Source: Lachnospiraceae bacterium YSB2008 (lineage in GTDB: Bacteria; Bacillota; Clostridia; Lachnospirales; Lachnospiraceae). From it: a stretch of 64,000 nt of DNA. Shown piece by piece: positions 8,232-18,267 of the stretch. The notes below the pieces were generated by a model that was given only the letters and a program-made list of their open reading frames with translations, made no database searches and was not told the DNA's origin. Every line of letters starts with the position of its first letter. Position 1 is the first letter of the stretch. Location of the stretch: NCBI GenBank assembly GCA_000687655.1, contig JHWR01000002.1, forward strand, positions 186,001 to 250,000. Direction: 5' to 3'. A program made the translations under genes and the position numbers.

Positions 8232-10521
8232 TACATTTCCTTATATAATATTCCAAAACATCAGTTACTTCGTGGTAGGTCTCATTAGTAAAATGGATAA
8301 GTATATCATCGAAGTCAGTCGCGTATTTATCCTGTGAAAGCCTTACAGCGGTCTCATCCAGTAATATATTGTAACATAAAGCATCATCCTGCTTTATAAA
8401 ACAATCTTTAATATTTCCTTTGATTTTATTTGCAGAAAGCATAAGAACCGTACGTCCGTACACTTTAAGTATAGCATTTCCTTCTTTATAGGGTCTGAGC
8501 TCAGTTAGTTTATCAACAGCCAATTCCTCTGACAGAACATATCTTATGTCAGATTGAAGAAGTTCCTCATACATTAGTGATGCATAGTCATTATAAACAT
8601 ATAAAGAAGGGGCAAGTATAACTTTAAGAAGCGGCGTTCTCCCAGAACGGAGCTTCGAAACTGTTTCTGCAAGAGCATCATGATTTCTGATATATATTCC
8701 GTTTATTATTCCATTATTATAGAATTCTTCCAGTTTTTTGAAAAAGTTCGCAAACTCCGGATTGTCATTTCTAAAAATGTATGGCGTGGCCATATAGATA
8801 TTACTGCACTTAAGTGACTTTAAAGTGACAGCGTCATCTATAAATGAATGGTCAAGTATCAGCCTGTCGGGAGTGATACCTCTGTCCGTAATGGCTTTAA
8901 GCTGATCTTCCTCTTCAATCAGAACGCTCAGCTTTGTGCCGTCCTTTTCAATATGATCACGTCGGTCAGTCTTTACTTCATCGGAATTATTATTAACTTT
9001 ATCACTTGATAACAAAACAGTATTTGAAATGTGCTCAGCGGCATTTCTTTTATAAGCGGCGCTGATACTTTCACTTAGTTTTTCAGCCGCTTCTCTTCTG
9101 AGGCTGATAAGCTCGCTCATATTTATGAACGGATCACCGGTTATATCAAATTCCATTTTATCAAGGTAAAATGGAGTGCTCCCCAGCTTAGCAACCTTTT
9201 CACGGAGTATGGAAGTATCGGTAGTTCCTTTATTACTCTTCTCGAGAGGCTTTAAACTTTCAGAAACAGCTGAAACTGTACCTGTGGTAAGTGTAAGGGA
9301 AAGACTTCCACGGGTTTCTGCTTTCAGATATGCATTTACAGGAATTCTTCTATTGCTATCAATCAGTTCTTTTTTAATGTCTTCCAGAAGCTTAACACAT
9401 CTGGTTCTATAGATTTTATCACCTGTTTTAAGCCTCTTTGTTTCAGGTGCATTAAGAATATCAGTCTGACCTGATGCAATATCCTTGCCTGAAGTAAGCT
9501 TGACAGGCTCCTTAAGACGGATTTCCATATCATCTCTTCTGTAAATATCCTTTACAGCTTTGACCTCTATGGTTCCTTTTCCGACCCTTGTAATATCAGC
9601 CACATGAACACCTGCACGTCCGGGATAATTCATGTCTATCAGTGATGGATCATCGTGGCAGGAATAATAACCATTACTGAAACCACCACGATTGAATACA
9701 TCCATAAGACGACTTTTATACTTCAGAGCTTTATCCATAGAGAAATGTCCTGAACAATAATCATCTGAAAGAGTCTTATAAGCATCAACAGCAGATGCAA
9801 CATAGTATTCATTTTTCATTCTGCCTTCAATTTTGAAGGAATCTATTCCGGCATCTATAAGCTTTGGTATTTCAGTAACAGTACACATATCCTTCATGGA
9901 AAGCGAATAGCCGGCATCATATTTCATACGGCATGGCTGTGCACACCTGCCTCTGTTTCCACTTCTTCCACCACGGAAACTGCTGAGCAGACATCTGCCG
10001 CTGTAACAGAAGCACATTGCGCCATGAACAAAGCATTCAACTTCTATATCTACATTTTCTTTAATCTCTTTTATCTCAGGAACAGTCAGTTCCCTGGCCG
10101 GCACTACTCTTGTGGCGCCCATGTTCCTAAGCATTTCGGCGCCCTTAAAGGAACAGATATTCATCTGAGTACTGGCATGAATAGGAAGATCAGGGAATTC
10201 GTCCTTTATAACATAAAAAGCACCCATATCCTGAACTATGACAGCGTCTAGTCCTTCAAGATACAGGGGCTTAAGAAAGCTTACGAGAGAATCCGTCTCA
10301 TCATTCATATATAATGTATTGACGGTAAGATAGACCTTTACACCTCTTACATGAGCATACTCAAGAGCAGTAATGATCTCTTCCTGCGTAAAATTGGTAG
10401 CATATGCCCTTGCACCAAAAGCTTTTCCGGACAGATATACAGCATCACAGCCTGCATTGACAGCTGCGTAAAAGACATCTATGGAACCACATGGTGCGAG
10501 TATTTCAGGCATTTTAAGCAT
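8224..10521 (-). CDS. Peptidase U32 family protein with C-terminal DUF3656-like extension
   Basis: 765 residues. The N-terminal part starts with EILAPCGS and carries the U32 signature ECFVHGAMCFCYSGRC (near residue 165), then the Cys cluster NRGRCAQPCR. The long C-terminal half fits the DUF3656 extension of the larger family members. U32 proteins were named as collagenase-like, but several characterised members (RlhA, TrhP) act in rRNA or tRNA hydroxylation, and the conserved cysteines fit that. The substrate here is unknown. Its ATG abuts the zapA stop. Met4 is an alternative start. Confidence 0.9.
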   Translation of the reverse strand: MLKMPEILAPCGSIDVFYAAVNAGCDAVYLSGKAFGARAYATNFTQEEIITALEYAHVRGVKVYLTVNTLYMNDETDSLVSFLKPLYLEGLDAVIVQDMGAFYVIKDEFPDLPIHASTQMNICSFKGAEMLRNMGATRVVPARELTVPEIKEIKENVDIEVECFVHGAMCFCYSGRCLLSSFRGGRSGNRGRCAQPCRMKYDAGYSLSMKDMCTVTEIPKLIDAGIDSFKIEGRMKNEYYVASAVDAYKTLSDDYCSGHFSMDKALKYKSRLMDVFNRGGFSNGYYSCHDDPSLIDMNYPGRAGVHVADITRVGKGTIEVKAVKDIYRRDDMEIRLKEPVKLTSGKDIASGQTDILNAPETKRLKTGDKIYRTRCVKLLEDIKKELIDSNRRIPVNAYLKAETRGSLSLTLTTGTVSAVSESLKPLEKSNKGTTDTSILREKVAKLGSTPFYLDKMEFDITGDPFINMSELISLRREAAEKLSESISAAYKRNAAEHISNTVLLSSDKVNNNSDEVKTDRRDHIEKDGTKLSVLIEEEDQLKAITDRGITPDRLILDHSFIDDAVTLKSLKCSNIYMATPYIFRNDNPEFANFFKKLEEFYNNGIINGIYIRNHDALAETVSKLRSGRTPLLKVILAPSLYVYNDYASLMYEELLQSDIRYVLSEELAVDKLTELRPYKEGNAILKVYGRTVLMLSANKIKGNIKDCFIKQDDALCYNILLDETAVRLSQDKYATDFDDILIHFTNETYHEVTDVLEYYIRKCNA

Positions 10522-10923
10522 TTATTTTCTATCCTTCTCAGCTTCTAACTGAACTATTTTCTTCTGGAGCTGATTGATCTGATCTTTATATTCTTCAACA
10601 AGCTTAAGTGCAGCTTCATGCTTGATCTGAGATTCTATAACTTCATGGCGAAGATCATATAACTGCTGTTCTTTTTCAGAATCATCTTTAGCAACCTGAT
10701 CTGCTCTTGATTTAGCTTTGAAGTAGTCATCAGCAATATTAATTGAAAGCAGCATATTCTGGTATTCAGAATTCATTCTTCTGTACTGTTCAGAAGTTCT
10801 GCATTCAGATATCTTTCCATTTATGTATGAAGCAATATTCTGAAGATACTCCTCACCCTCAAAACCACTGAGCGTATAAACTTTTCCATTAATAACAACA
10901 GATATATCAGTTTTCTGTGCCAT
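10522..10923 (-). CDS. zapA: Cell division protein ZapA
   Basis: 133 residues. The N-terminal ZapA domain begins VVINGKVYTLSGFEGEEYL and the C-terminal half is a long coiled coil (residues 75-130, rich in Lys, Glu, Leu). ZapA bundles FtsZ protofilaments at the division site. AGGAG lies upstream of the ATG. It sits 16 bases after ruvB and immediately before the U32 gene. Confidence 0.88.
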   Translation of the reverse strand: MAQKTDISVVINGKVYTLSGFEGEEYLQNIASYINGKISECRTSEQYRRMNSEYQNMLLSINIADDYFKAKSRADQVAKDDSEKEQQLYDLRHEVIESQIKHEAALKLVEEYKDQINQLQKKIVQLEAEKDRK

Positions 10924-10939
10924 CTTTATAACTCCTCTT

Positions 10940-11938
10940 TTATTCAGATTTTTTCTCTATATTGAAATGCCGGTAGGTAAGATCAGTAACCACGCGTCCT
11001 TTCGGAGTTCTGGAAATGAATCCATTCTTAATCAGATATGGTTCATATACATCTTCGATAGTACCTGAATCCTCACCTATGGAAGCAGCAAGATTATCAA
11101 GTCCTACAGGACCGCCTCCGAATCTGTCAATTATAGTGAAAATAATATTTCTGTCAGTTTCATCAAGTCCTGCACTGTCAACATTGAGTCTGTCAAGCGC
11201 GCTGCTTGAAACATTATAATCAATTTTGCCCTGATGTTCAACCTCTGCAAAGTCTCTGACTCTTTTTAAGAGCCTGTTTGCAAGTCTCGGGGTTCCTCTG
11301 GAACGACGAGCTATCTCATAAGCGCCTTCATCATCTATGGCAATACCAAGAACCTTGGCTGATCTGACTATAACCTGCATAAGCTCGCCGACATTATAGA
11401 ATTCTAATCTGTCAACGACCCCAAATCTGTCTCTGAGAGGGGCAGACAGCATACCTGCTCTTGTTGTAGCACCGATAAGAGTAAAATGAGGAAGGTCCAA
11501 TCTTATGGATCTGGCGCCCTGTCCTTTTCCCATAATAATGTCTATTGCAAAATCCTCCATAGCAGGATACAGAACTTCCTCAACCTGTTTATTAAGTCTG
11601 TGTATCTCATCTATGAATAACACATCATTTTCAGACAGATTATTCAATATGGCAGCAAGCTCGCCCGGTTTCTCTATAGCAGGACCCGAGGTTATCTTGA
11701 TATTAACTCCCATCTCTTCTGCTACAATTCCGGCAAGGGTTGTCTTTCCAAGTCCGGGAGGTCCATAAAGAAGAATGTGATCCAGACTCTCTCTTCTGCC
11801 TTTTGCTGCTTCTATGAAGATTTTAAGATTGTTCTTAACTCTGTCCTGACCTATATACTCCTTAAGGCTCTTTGGCCTGAGTGAAGCCTCAAGTTTAACC
11901 TCATCAGGAGTAACGTCAGTACTAATAATTCTTTTCAT
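10940..11938 (-). CDS. ruvB: Holliday junction branch-migration ATPase RuvB
   Basis: About 332 residues. Walker A is GPPGLGKTT, Walker B is [11 protein letters not shown], sensor 1 is [10 protein letters not shown], and the arginine finger region is PLRDRFG. The C-terminal winged helix ends TPKGRVVT. RuvB drives branch migration with RuvA. ATG 11938 is preferred over the in-frame TTG two codons upstream because AGG lies at a fitting distance. It follows ruvA by ten bases. Confidence 0.96.
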   Translation of the reverse strand: MKRIISTDVTPDEVKLEASLRPKSLKEYIGQDRVKNNLKIFIEAAKGRRESLDHILLYGPPGLGKTTLAGIVAEEMGVNIKITSGPAIEKPGELAAILNNLSENDVLFIDEIHRLNKQVEEVLYPAMEDFAIDIIMGKGQGARSIRLDLPHFTLIGATTRAGMLSAPLRDRFGVVDRLEFYNVGELMQVIVRSAKVLGIAIDDEGAYEIARRSRGTPRLANRLLKRVRDFAEVEHQGKIDYNVSSSALDRLNVDSAGLDETDRNIIFTIIDRFGGGPVGLDNLAASIGEDSGTIEDVYEPYLIKNGFISRTPKGRVVTDLTYRHFNIEKKSE

Positions 11939-11948
11939 TATCAATTAC

Positions 11949-12545
11949 CTATATATTCTTGAGTGCTGCCTTAAGTATCTCTTCAGCAGTCATGGCATCT
12001 CTTCCTTCAACCTTTCTGACAGCCTTGGCTGCATCACTGCTGTTAATTCCAAGAGAAGTCATAGCAAGTATAGCATCTTTTATATTATCTGATGAATCTG
12101 ATACATGTACGCCGTTTGAACCATCAGAAATATACATATCTTCAAGATTTATCTTATCTTTAAGCTCGAGAATCACTCTTTCAGCCGATTTCTTTCCAAC
12201 TCCGTTGGCTGCAGAAATAGCCTTGGCATCACCGGACATTATAGCTGTTACAAGCTCATCTGTCTTAAGTTCAGATAATATGGCAAGAGCTGATTTGGTT
12301 CCGATACCGCTTACGCTTATAAGCTTTTTGAACATATCTATATCAGCTTCTTCAACAAAGCCTATAAGACTTATATCATCTTCTTTGACAGCCATATAAG
12401 TATATATCTTTACATCCTCTCCTATTGGAGGAAGTTCACCTATAGCATTTAATGAAGTATATATGAGAAAACCCATTCCGGAATTCTCTACAACTATACT
12501 GTCAGGATATATTGCTGCAAGTTCACCTTTGATATACGAAAACAT
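11949..12545 (-). CDS. ruvA: Holliday junction DNA helicase subunit RuvA
   Basis: 198 residues. The OB-fold N-terminus begins FSYIKGELA, two helix-hairpin-helix motifs follow (SVSGIGTKSAL and AANGVGKKSAERVILELK), and a C-terminal domain contacts RuvB. ATG 12545 is chosen over GTG 12551 because GAGG lies seven bases upstream. It is the first gene of the leftward run, after the divIVA terminator. No strong promoter was seen in the short gap. Confidence 0.95.
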   Translation of the reverse strand: MFSYIKGELAAIYPDSIVVENSGMGFLIYTSLNAIGELPPIGEDVKIYTYMAVKEDDISLIGFVEEADIDMFKKLISVSGIGTKSALAILSELKTDELVTAIMSGDAKAISAANGVGKKSAERVILELKDKINLEDMYISDGSNGVHVSDSSDNIKDAILAMTSLGINSSDAAKAVRKVEGRDAMTAEEILKAALKNI

Positions 12546-12558
12546 AAACACGCCTCAC

Positions 12559-12594
12559 AAAAAAATTGGGTGCCACTATAATAGCAGCACCCGA
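12559..12594 (-). terminator. Intrinsic terminator after divIVA
   Basis: On the minus strand GGGTGCTGC pairs imperfectly with GTGGCACCC and is followed by AATTTTTTT. It separates divIVA from ruvAB. Confidence 0.8.
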
Positions 12595-12605
12595 TAGAAA
12601 TCTTT

Positions 12606-13019
12606 TTATAAGAATTCGAAATCTCCTTCGCCTTCTTCTTCACCATCACCGATCATGACTCTGTCAGGCTTTCTGTTGTCTTCTATCTCGCCAACGAATA
12701 CCTCATCGTCATCACCAATAACTGTTGAAGCTTCTTCATCAGCCTTCTGGAAGAATTTTGATGTAGCAGAAGCATTGTTATCTGAAGCAGCATCACCAGC
12801 TGCATCTGCGCCGGCAGCTTCGGCCTCAAAGAGCTTCACTCTTAAATCTGCGAGTTCCTTATCTGCATTAGCTTTATCAAGCTTAAGCTTCTCATTCTCG
12901 TTATAAAGGCTCTCATATGCACGGTATACAGTATCTACAAAGGTTTCAACCTCGCTCTTATTGTAACCGAACAGAGACTTCTTAAAAGACTGATCTTTAA
13001 TATCACTAGGCTTTATCAT
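12606..13019 (-). CDS. DivIVA-domain protein
   Basis: About 137 residues. The N-terminal DivIVA domain has IKPSDIKDQSFKKSLFGYNKSEVE and VDTVYRAYESLY, then a coiled coil to about residue 65, an Ala-rich linker and a strongly acidic tail. DivIVA proteins sense curved membrane and place division or polar growth factors. ATG 13019 is chosen because GGAGGG lies nine bases upstream; the longer frame adds ten residues outside the domain. It is transcribed alone, with a terminator behind it. Confidence 0.85.
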   Translation of the reverse strand: MIKPSDIKDQSFKKSLFGYNKSEVETFVDTVYRAYESLYNENEKLKLDKANADKELADLRVKLFEAEAAGADAAGDAASDNNASATSKFFQKADEEASTVIGDDDEVFVGEIEDNRKPDRVMIGDGEEEGEGDFEFL

Positions 13020-13221
13020 GCTGTCATACCCTCCAAACATAATTATCAAAAGATATTATACCACATTTTTACATACTTTCAATGCCTAAATTTCGCTAAA
13101 ATTCAACGTTTCTTTTAGTAACTATCTAGCGTGAGTCTGATTAGTGAGCTCTATAGATGCACCGTTTAATGTTATATAAGGCTGATCCGAACTGTCTGTA
13201 GGCTCAGCAAGATAAAGGCAT

Positions 13222-13260
13222 AAAAAACGGTTTCATAGTAACGAATTTCTATGAAACCGA
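13222..13260 (-). terminator. Intrinsic terminator of tmRNA
   Basis: On the minus strand CGGTTTCATAG pairs with CTATGAAACCG and is followed by TTTTTT. It begins 11 bases after the tmRNA 3' end. Confidence 0.85.
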
Positions 13261-13270
13261 TCGTTTTTAG

Positions 13271-13612
13271 TGGAGCTGGCGGGAATCGAACCCGCGTCCA
13301 AAAACATTTCCATCCCGGTATCTCCTATCACAGTCAGTGGTCAGAATTCCAGATAATATAAGTCCACTAACAAACTTACAAAACCGGTAGCTTCATGAAT
13401 CCAACTCTGTCTCAAAGCTTTGACAGAGAAGTTCTCCACCTAGTCGGTGCCAGTTCTAAAGGCGGCGGAAAACCTAAAGACTGACAGCTGCCATATTAGG
13501 CAGCGTATGCTAAATTATCTTCAGCGTTTATTTTTTTCCATGTTTTAACGTGGTCACGGTCCACGGATAGCTGCCGAAACTTCCTTGTCCCTGTCGAAAC
13601 CAGTACAACCCC
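13271..13612 (-). ncRNA. ssrA: Transfer-messenger RNA (tmRNA)
   Basis: About 342 nt. The 3' tRNA-like half has the T arm GCGGGTTCGATTCCCGC and acceptor strand CAGCTCC plus discriminator A. This pairs with 5' GGGGTTG at 13606-13612, allowing two G-U pairs. The 5' part continues TACTGGTTTCGACAGG, the usual tmRNA start. The tag frame reads INAEDNLAYAA and then TAA. CCA is not encoded after the discriminator (CTA follows), so it must be added. With SmpB (gene 1.5 kb upstream) it rescues stalled ribosomes and tags the product for proteolysis. A terminator follows. Confidence 0.96.
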
Positions 13613-13649
13613 CTGGGTTTACTGATATGCCTTACGGCATTATTACAGC

Positions 13650-13967
13650 TTATTCTGCTGCATCATTTGTTGTTGCATCAGTATCAGAAGCATCTGTAGT
13701 AGAATATCCCTGATAAAAATCAGAATAATGACCTACATAATACTTATCAAACCATGAATCAAAGCCGTCACTCGGAATAGTGGCATTACGCTTCAATTCT
13801 TCCTGATGCTTATTATATGCAAATCTTCCTACAGGAACACCTATAGCGCCACCTGCGAGAAGACATACAAGACATACACCTACGCCTTTTTTAATCTTAT
13901 TGATCTTTATAGTCTTGGCTCTGTTTTTCTTTTCTTCTTTATACTTGTCTACTTTTTTCTGACTCAT
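13650..13967 (-). CDS. Small single-pass membrane protein, unknown
   Basis: 105 residues. A Lys-rich cytoplasmic N-terminus (residues 1-28) is followed by one helix (about 29-50, containing CLVCLLAGGAIG) and an exposed C-terminal tail ending in a Thr/Asp/Ala-rich stretch. AGAGGTG lies seven bases before ATG. It sits between the exonuclease gene and tmRNA. No family recognised. Confidence 0.65.
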   Translation of the reverse strand: MSQKKVDKYKEEKKNRAKTIKINKIKKGVGVCLVCLLAGGAIGVPVGRFAYNKHQEELKRNATIPSDGFDSWFDKYYVGHYSDFYQGYSTTDASDTDATTNDAAE

Positions 13968-14037
13968 TTATATACACCTCTTTAAGATATAACCTAATGT
14001 ATTTTAATGCAAAAGTCCAAATAAAACAAGCATATTT

Positions 14038-15099
14038 TCACTTCCATCTCAGCATATGATATATAACAGATTTGTAATAAGCCGCCTTGGCTGTCTCACT
14101 TCCGAGTATGGAATCATCCAGCCTCATATAGAGCGCCCTGTCTCTTGGCTTTGCTCTGTATGCAGCTAGTTCACAATCCTTTGGTTTTCTTACAAAAAAT
14201 CCTGATTCTTCTGCATAACCGCTTCTTGAATCGGTAAAGTAAAATCTCAGAGTATCAATCAATATAGGAATCTCCAGCGAAGCTTTATCTCCTTCGGCTG
14301 TTAACCTGATACCTTCATATTCACTCTCAATCTTTACAGGAAGACTTGAACTGAGAGTCGCATCAATCTTAAGCTTGAGCTCTTCATTTCCTTCTATACT
14401 GTAAGAAAGTGCCTCATGACATCCTTCAGACAGAGCCTTTATTGCAAAAATGGAAGTCAGGTGATACATCCCCTCCATATCGTCTCTGTTATGCTGTATA
14501 AAAAGCTGTTTCAGGCCGTCCACCCTTTCATGCAGTCCATTTTCTTCATATCCATTCTCTGCATAACGTCTCATTGAGAGGTAATTCATATAAACTGCAA
14601 TCATCTGGCCGCCATCGTACATATCTATACGGTTAATACCAAGATACTTTTCTACAGTCTTCTGCTTTATATTAGGCAGTCCAAGTGCTTTCTTAAATGG
14701 ACGAACCTGCTTTAAAAGATCAACGCTCTTTACAAGATGGAAATTATTGACTATTGCCTCGCCGTTTCTTCTGTTAAGCTCATCTATCCTTCCGGAAACA
14801 AACGGAATATCGAAGCCATCGCCGTTAAAATGCATGAGAATCTTGTAATTCTTTATAAAATCCATGAAATAATACAGGATTTCAGATTCAGATATCCCAT
14901 CATCATTAAATAGCAGGGTTATATGATAATCACCGTCTTTATAGTAATTCAATCCGATAAGATATATAAATGAATTGTTCTTGGAAAGCCCTGTCGTCTC
15001 AATATCAAACATAAGGACTTCTTCTCTCTTATAGAAATCCTCGAGTCTGAAATTCTTTTCAATTACATATCTGTCCAGTATTTCATCTATAATCTTCAT
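14038..15099 (-). CDS. Ribonuclease H-like (YprB/DnaQ-type) 3'-5' exonuclease
   Basis: 353 residues. The acidic exonuclease motifs are visible: FDIETTG (DxE, residues 31-37), HFNGDGFDIPFV (near residue 95), and HNRDDMEGMYHL (near residue 215). This matches the YprB-type RNase_H_2 family of Firmicutes. The C-terminal third is unassigned. The ATG lies one base after the smpB stop with no clear Shine-Dalgarno, so translation is probably coupled. The placement beside rnr and smpB suggests nucleic-acid turnover; the substrate is unknown. Confidence 0.8.
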   Translation of the reverse strand: MKIIDEILDRYVIEKNFRLEDFYKREEVLMFDIETTGLSKNNSFIYLIGLNYYKDGDYHITLLFNDDGISESEILYYFMDFIKNYKILMHFNGDGFDIPFVSGRIDELNRRNGEAIVNNFHLVKSVDLLKQVRPFKKALGLPNIKQKTVEKYLGINRIDMYDGGQMIAVYMNYLSMRRYAENGYEENGLHERVDGLKQLFIQHNRDDMEGMYHLTSIFAIKALSEGCHEALSYSIEGNEELKLKIDATLSSSLPVKIESEYEGIRLTAEGDKASLEIPILIDTLRFYFTDSRSGYAEESGFFVRKPKDCELAAYRAKPRDRALYMRLDDSILGSETAKAAYYKSVIYHMLRWK

Positions 15100-15100
15100 A

Positions 15101-15571
15101 TTATTTAAGATTTCTGACCTTGAAATCCCTTTCTGCTTCGCGTTTCATGTCTTTATTGGCAATATCCTGTCTCTTATCATACAGCTTCTTACCTTTGGCA
15201 AGAGCTATCTCTATCTTGACCAGGCTGTCTTTAAAATAGACCTTTATCGGTACAACTGTGTAGCCCTTCTCCTTGGTTCTTCCTATGAGTTTATTGATCT
15301 CATGTTTATGAAGCAGGAGTTTTCTCTTTCTGAGAGGGTCTTTGTTGAAGATATTCCCTTTTTCGTAAGGGTTTATATGCATCTTCTGTATATATACCTC
15401 GCCATTTTCAATGCTTATATAAGCTTCTTTAATACTGCACTGTCCAAGTCGGAGAGACTTAACCTCTGTTCCGGCCAGGGAAAGCCCAGCCTCGAAGCTC
15501 TCTACAATGAAATAATCATGAAAGGCCTTCTTATTATTCGCAATAAGCTTAATACCTTTATCTTTAGCCAT
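15101..15571 (-). CDS. smpB: SsrA-binding protein SmpB
   Basis: 156 residues from ATG 15571. The core [26 protein letters not shown] and the C-terminal [19 protein letters not shown] tail are diagnostic. SmpB binds the tmRNA tRNA-like domain and brings it to the stalled ribosome. The chosen start overlaps the rnr stop by eight bases (ATGGCTAA), with AGAGG upstream; a longer frame adds nine residues of no known role. Co-transcribed with rnr. Confidence 0.96.
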   Translation of the reverse strand: MAKDKGIKLIANNKKAFHDYFIVESFEAGLSLAGTEVKSLRLGQCSIKEAYISIENGEVYIQKMHINPYEKGNIFNKDPLRKRKLLLHKHEINKLIGRTKEKGYTVVPIKVYFKDSLVKIEIALAKGKKLYDKRQDIANKDMKREAERDFKVRNLK

Positions 15572-17717
15572 CGTTTTCCTCTTTTTCAACGAATTCAAAA
15601 TCTATGATACGTTCAATCTTATCAGCATTAACAACTCGTATATCCACTTTATCACCGAGTGTATACTTCTTGCCGCTTCTCTTGCCTATCATAGAGAATT
15701 CTCTCTCATTATATTCATAATAGTCATCTGTCATATCAGCCACACTTATAGTTCCCTCGACTGTATTCTCAAGCTCAACGAAAATGAACTGATTTGTGAA
15801 GCCGGAAACAACACCCGGGAATTCCTCACCGATATGAAGTGACATATATTCTATCTCTTTAAGCCTTGTCACATCTCTTTCAGCCTCTTCAGCTCTTCTC
15901 TCTTTCATTGAGTTATCAGCCGCAACGTCTGTAAGAATCTTGTAATAGTGGCTTATTCTCTTATTATCAAGTCTTCCGTTCAGGTTATCCTTGATAATCC
16001 TGTGAATCTGAAGATCAGGATATCTTCTGATAGGTGAAGTGAAATGACAATAATACTTGCAGGCCAGGCCAAAATGTCCCAGGCATTCAGTGCTGTACCT
16101 TGCCTGCTGCATGCTTCGGAGCGTTATATGGCTTATAAGCGCCTCATACGGAGCACCGCTTATCTCATCAAGAAGCTTCTGATACTCCTTAGGATGCATC
16201 TTGTCACGGCTCACTTTGAAATGGAGCCCGAAATTATTGATTAGACTTGATAGTTTTTCTACCTTTTCCGGTGTAGGAGTCTCATGAACTCTGTATTCAA
16301 AAGGCAGTTCCTGCCAGAAGAAATCCTCTGCAACCGTTTCATTTGCTATAAGCATGAAATCTTCTATGATCTTAGTGGCACAGTTTCTGTCATAATGCTT
16401 GATTGCAACAGGCTTATGATCCTCATCTACTATAATCTTGGTCTCTGCTATGTCAAAATCAATAGAACCTCTTCTCCTTCTCACTTCCCTGAGCTTCTGA
16501 GACAGTTCCAGACAGGTTCTGAAGAAAGGAACCAGATAATCATATCTTTCAAATGGAGCGTCGGGCTTTTCCTCAAGAATAGCCGCCACATCTGTGTAAT
16601 TCATCCTTTCATTTACATTTATGATACCTTCACATATCTCATGAGACAGAACTTTTCCGTCATCATCTATATCCATAAGGCAAGATAATGTAAGCCTGTC
16701 CACATCATGATTGAGCGAACAGATTCCATTTGAAAGCTTATGCGGTATCATAGGAATTACGCTGTCTATAAGATAGCACGATGTTCCTCTGTTAAGAGCC
16801 TCTTTGTCAAGCGGCGAGCCTTCTTTAACATAATGCGAAACATCTGCTATATGAACTCCGAGGTGATAAACGCCGTCATAGCTCAGTGTTATGGCATCAT
16901 CGAGATCCTTTGCATCCTCACCGTCTATTGTGACAGTCAGAAGATCACGAAAGTCCCTTCTGCCGGAAGCTTCCTCGAAAGACACTTCCTCAGGTATACT
17001 GCTAAGAGCTTCTTCAACCTCTTCCGGAAATGCATCGGGTATATTATAGCTTCTTACAACAGTGAGAATATCAGAAGAAGGATCATCAATATGACCGATA
17101 ACCTCTGTGATTTCACCCTCAGGATTCTTCTTATCATCACCGTAATCTTTGATGTCGGCAATAACTATGCTTCCCTGAACGGCACCATTTCTTTTGGCGG
17201 CCGGAATAAAGATATCTTTGGATATCTTCTTATTGTTAGGAAGTACAAATCCGAAGCCTTTACTTTCCTGATATATACCAATAACACTGGTGAAGCCTCG
17301 TTCTATGATCTTAGTAACGACAGCCTCCTGTCTTTCACCTCTGCTCTGACCAAGAACATTTATAAGGACTGTATCACCATTAAGGGCACCTTCAGTATCC
17401 TTTTCATGTACAAAGTAATCATCCTCTTCGCCTTCTACCCTGACAAAGCCGTATCCCTTCTTAGTACCAAGGAAAAGTCCCATCTTTACGTTATCAGGAG
17501 TAAGCATATAACGATTGTTCTTGGATTTTACTATTTTAAATTCTTCTTCAAGCTCATTAAGAACATTAAGAAGCTCAGATTCATCTTCTTTACCCACCTG
17601 AAGTATATACATAAGTTCCTTAAACTTCATAGGTGTGTAGCTTTTCTCACTGAAAAGCTGAAGAATCATGGCTTTACGCTCGTCCCTGAGAGCATCATTC
17701 ATATAATCATTCCCCAT
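15564..17717 (-). CDS. rnr: Ribonuclease R
   Basis: 717 residues. The order is an N-terminal winged helix, cold-shock domains ([17 protein letters not shown] and [13 protein letters not shown]), the RNB catalytic domain with [12 protein letters not shown] (near residue 265), and a C-terminal S1 domain. RNase R is a processive 3'-5' exoribonuclease that degrades structured RNA and works with tmRNA/SmpB to remove non-stop mRNA. AAGGTG lies five bases before ATG 17717. It follows secG, separated by a terminator. Confidence 0.95.
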   Translation of the reverse strand: MGNDYMNDALRDERKAMILQLFSEKSYTPMKFKELMYILQVGKEDESELLNVLNELEEEFKIVKSKNNRYMLTPDNVKMGLFLGTKKGYGFVRVEGEEDDYFVHEKDTEGALNGDTVLINVLGQSRGERQEAVVTKIIERGFTSVIGIYQESKGFGFVLPNNKKISKDIFIPAAKRNGAVQGSIVIADIKDYGDDKKNPEGEITEVIGHIDDPSSDILTVVRSYNIPDAFPEEVEEALSSIPEEVSFEEASGRRDFRDLLTVTIDGEDAKDLDDAITLSYDGVYHLGVHIADVSHYVKEGSPLDKEALNRGTSCYLIDSVIPMIPHKLSNGICSLNHDVDRLTLSCLMDIDDDGKVLSHEICEGIINVNERMNYTDVAAILEEKPDAPFERYDYLVPFFRTCLELSQKLREVRRRRGSIDFDIAETKIIVDEDHKPVAIKHYDRNCATKIIEDFMLIANETVAEDFFWQELPFEYRVHETPTPEKVEKLSSLINNFGLHFKVSRDKMHPKEYQKLLDEISGAPYEALISHITLRSMQQARYSTECLGHFGLACKYYCHFTSPIRRYPDLQIHRIIKDNLNGRLDNKRISHYYKILTDVAADNSMKERRAEEAERDVTRLKEIEYMSLHIGEEFPGVVSGFTNQFIFVELENTVEGTISVADMTDDYYEYNEREFSMIGKRSGKKYTLGDKVDIRVVNADKIERIIDFEFVEKEENDG

Positions 17718-17795
17718 ACATTCACCTTCTTATAATATTTAATCAAATCATAGTGTGCCGCCTGTGGCCCACACCGCCCCAAACACAGTTTTTGT

Positions 17796-17829
17796 AAAAA
17801 AAAAGGTGCTTCATGTTAATGAAGCACCG
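17796..17829 (-). terminator. Intrinsic terminator of secG
   Basis: On the minus strand GGTGCTTCAT pairs with ATGAAGCACC over a four-base loop and is followed by nine T. It lies 14 bases after the secG stop, so rnr is reached by read-through or its own unseen promoter. Confidence 0.9.
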
Positions 17830-17843
17830 TAATAATCAAAGTA

Positions 17844-18077
17844 TTATATCCACTTAGAACTAAGCAGTATTGCCACTACGAAGAAAAGAACAACAAGGGC
17901 AGCTGTAATCTTTGCAAGCATTGCATCTCTTGAACGTCCTTTATTCTTACTCCAATAGGAATCAGTACTTCCTGTAAGTGTACTTGATATATTATTATCC
18001 TTACCTTCCTGAGAAAGGACAAGGATTATAAGTGCTATACATATAACAATAAATACAATTGTGAGAGCTGTTTTCAC
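17844..18077 (-). CDS. secG: Preprotein translocase subunit SecG
   Basis: 77 residues with two helices (about 3-20 and 54-74). Between them is LSQEGKDNNISSTLTG, the usual SecG loop. It is an accessory subunit of SecYEG. The start is GTG, with AAGGAGG upstream. The gene order secG-rnr-smpB is common in Firmicutes. Confidence 0.93.
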   Translation of the reverse strand: MKTALTIVFIVICIALIILVLSQEGKDNNISSTLTGSTDSYWSKNKGRSRDAMLAKITAALVVLFFVVAILLSSKWI

Positions 18078-18115
18078 TTAATCTGCCTCCTTTTCTTCAA
18101 AAATCATACCGTGCT

Positions 18116-18144
18116 ATATTATCATAAAGAAATATAAGTATCAA
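18116..18144 (-). promoter_or_regulatory. Promoter of secG
   Basis: Reading leftward: TTGATA, 17 bases, TAATAT. It lies 39 bases upstream of the GTG start. Confidence 0.7.
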
Positions 18145-18186
18145 GTAGTTTTTTACGGTTTTTCAGAAAATTATAGCAAATATAAG

Positions 18187-18215
18187 TTGAAATGAATTTA
18201 ATTATCTATTAGTAT
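18187..18215 (+). promoter_or_regulatory. Candidate promoter of the DMT transporter
   Basis: TTGAAA, 17 bases, TAGTAT, 52 bases before the ATG. The -10 box matches at four of six positions. Confidence 0.45.
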
Positions 18216-18267
18216 ATACCAAGTGTCCGTAATAGACAAAAGAATCTTGGAAGATTAAGGAATACAT

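Noticed and set aside
13271-13300. A tRNA-like T arm and acceptor end
   Set aside because: Not a tRNA; it is the 3' half of tmRNA, whose 5' half and tag frame are found at 13500-13612.
16740-17735. A 331-codon open frame on the plus strand
   Set aside because: It lies wholly antisense to rnr, has no Shine-Dalgarno and no recognisable domain; it is a shadow of rnr codon use.
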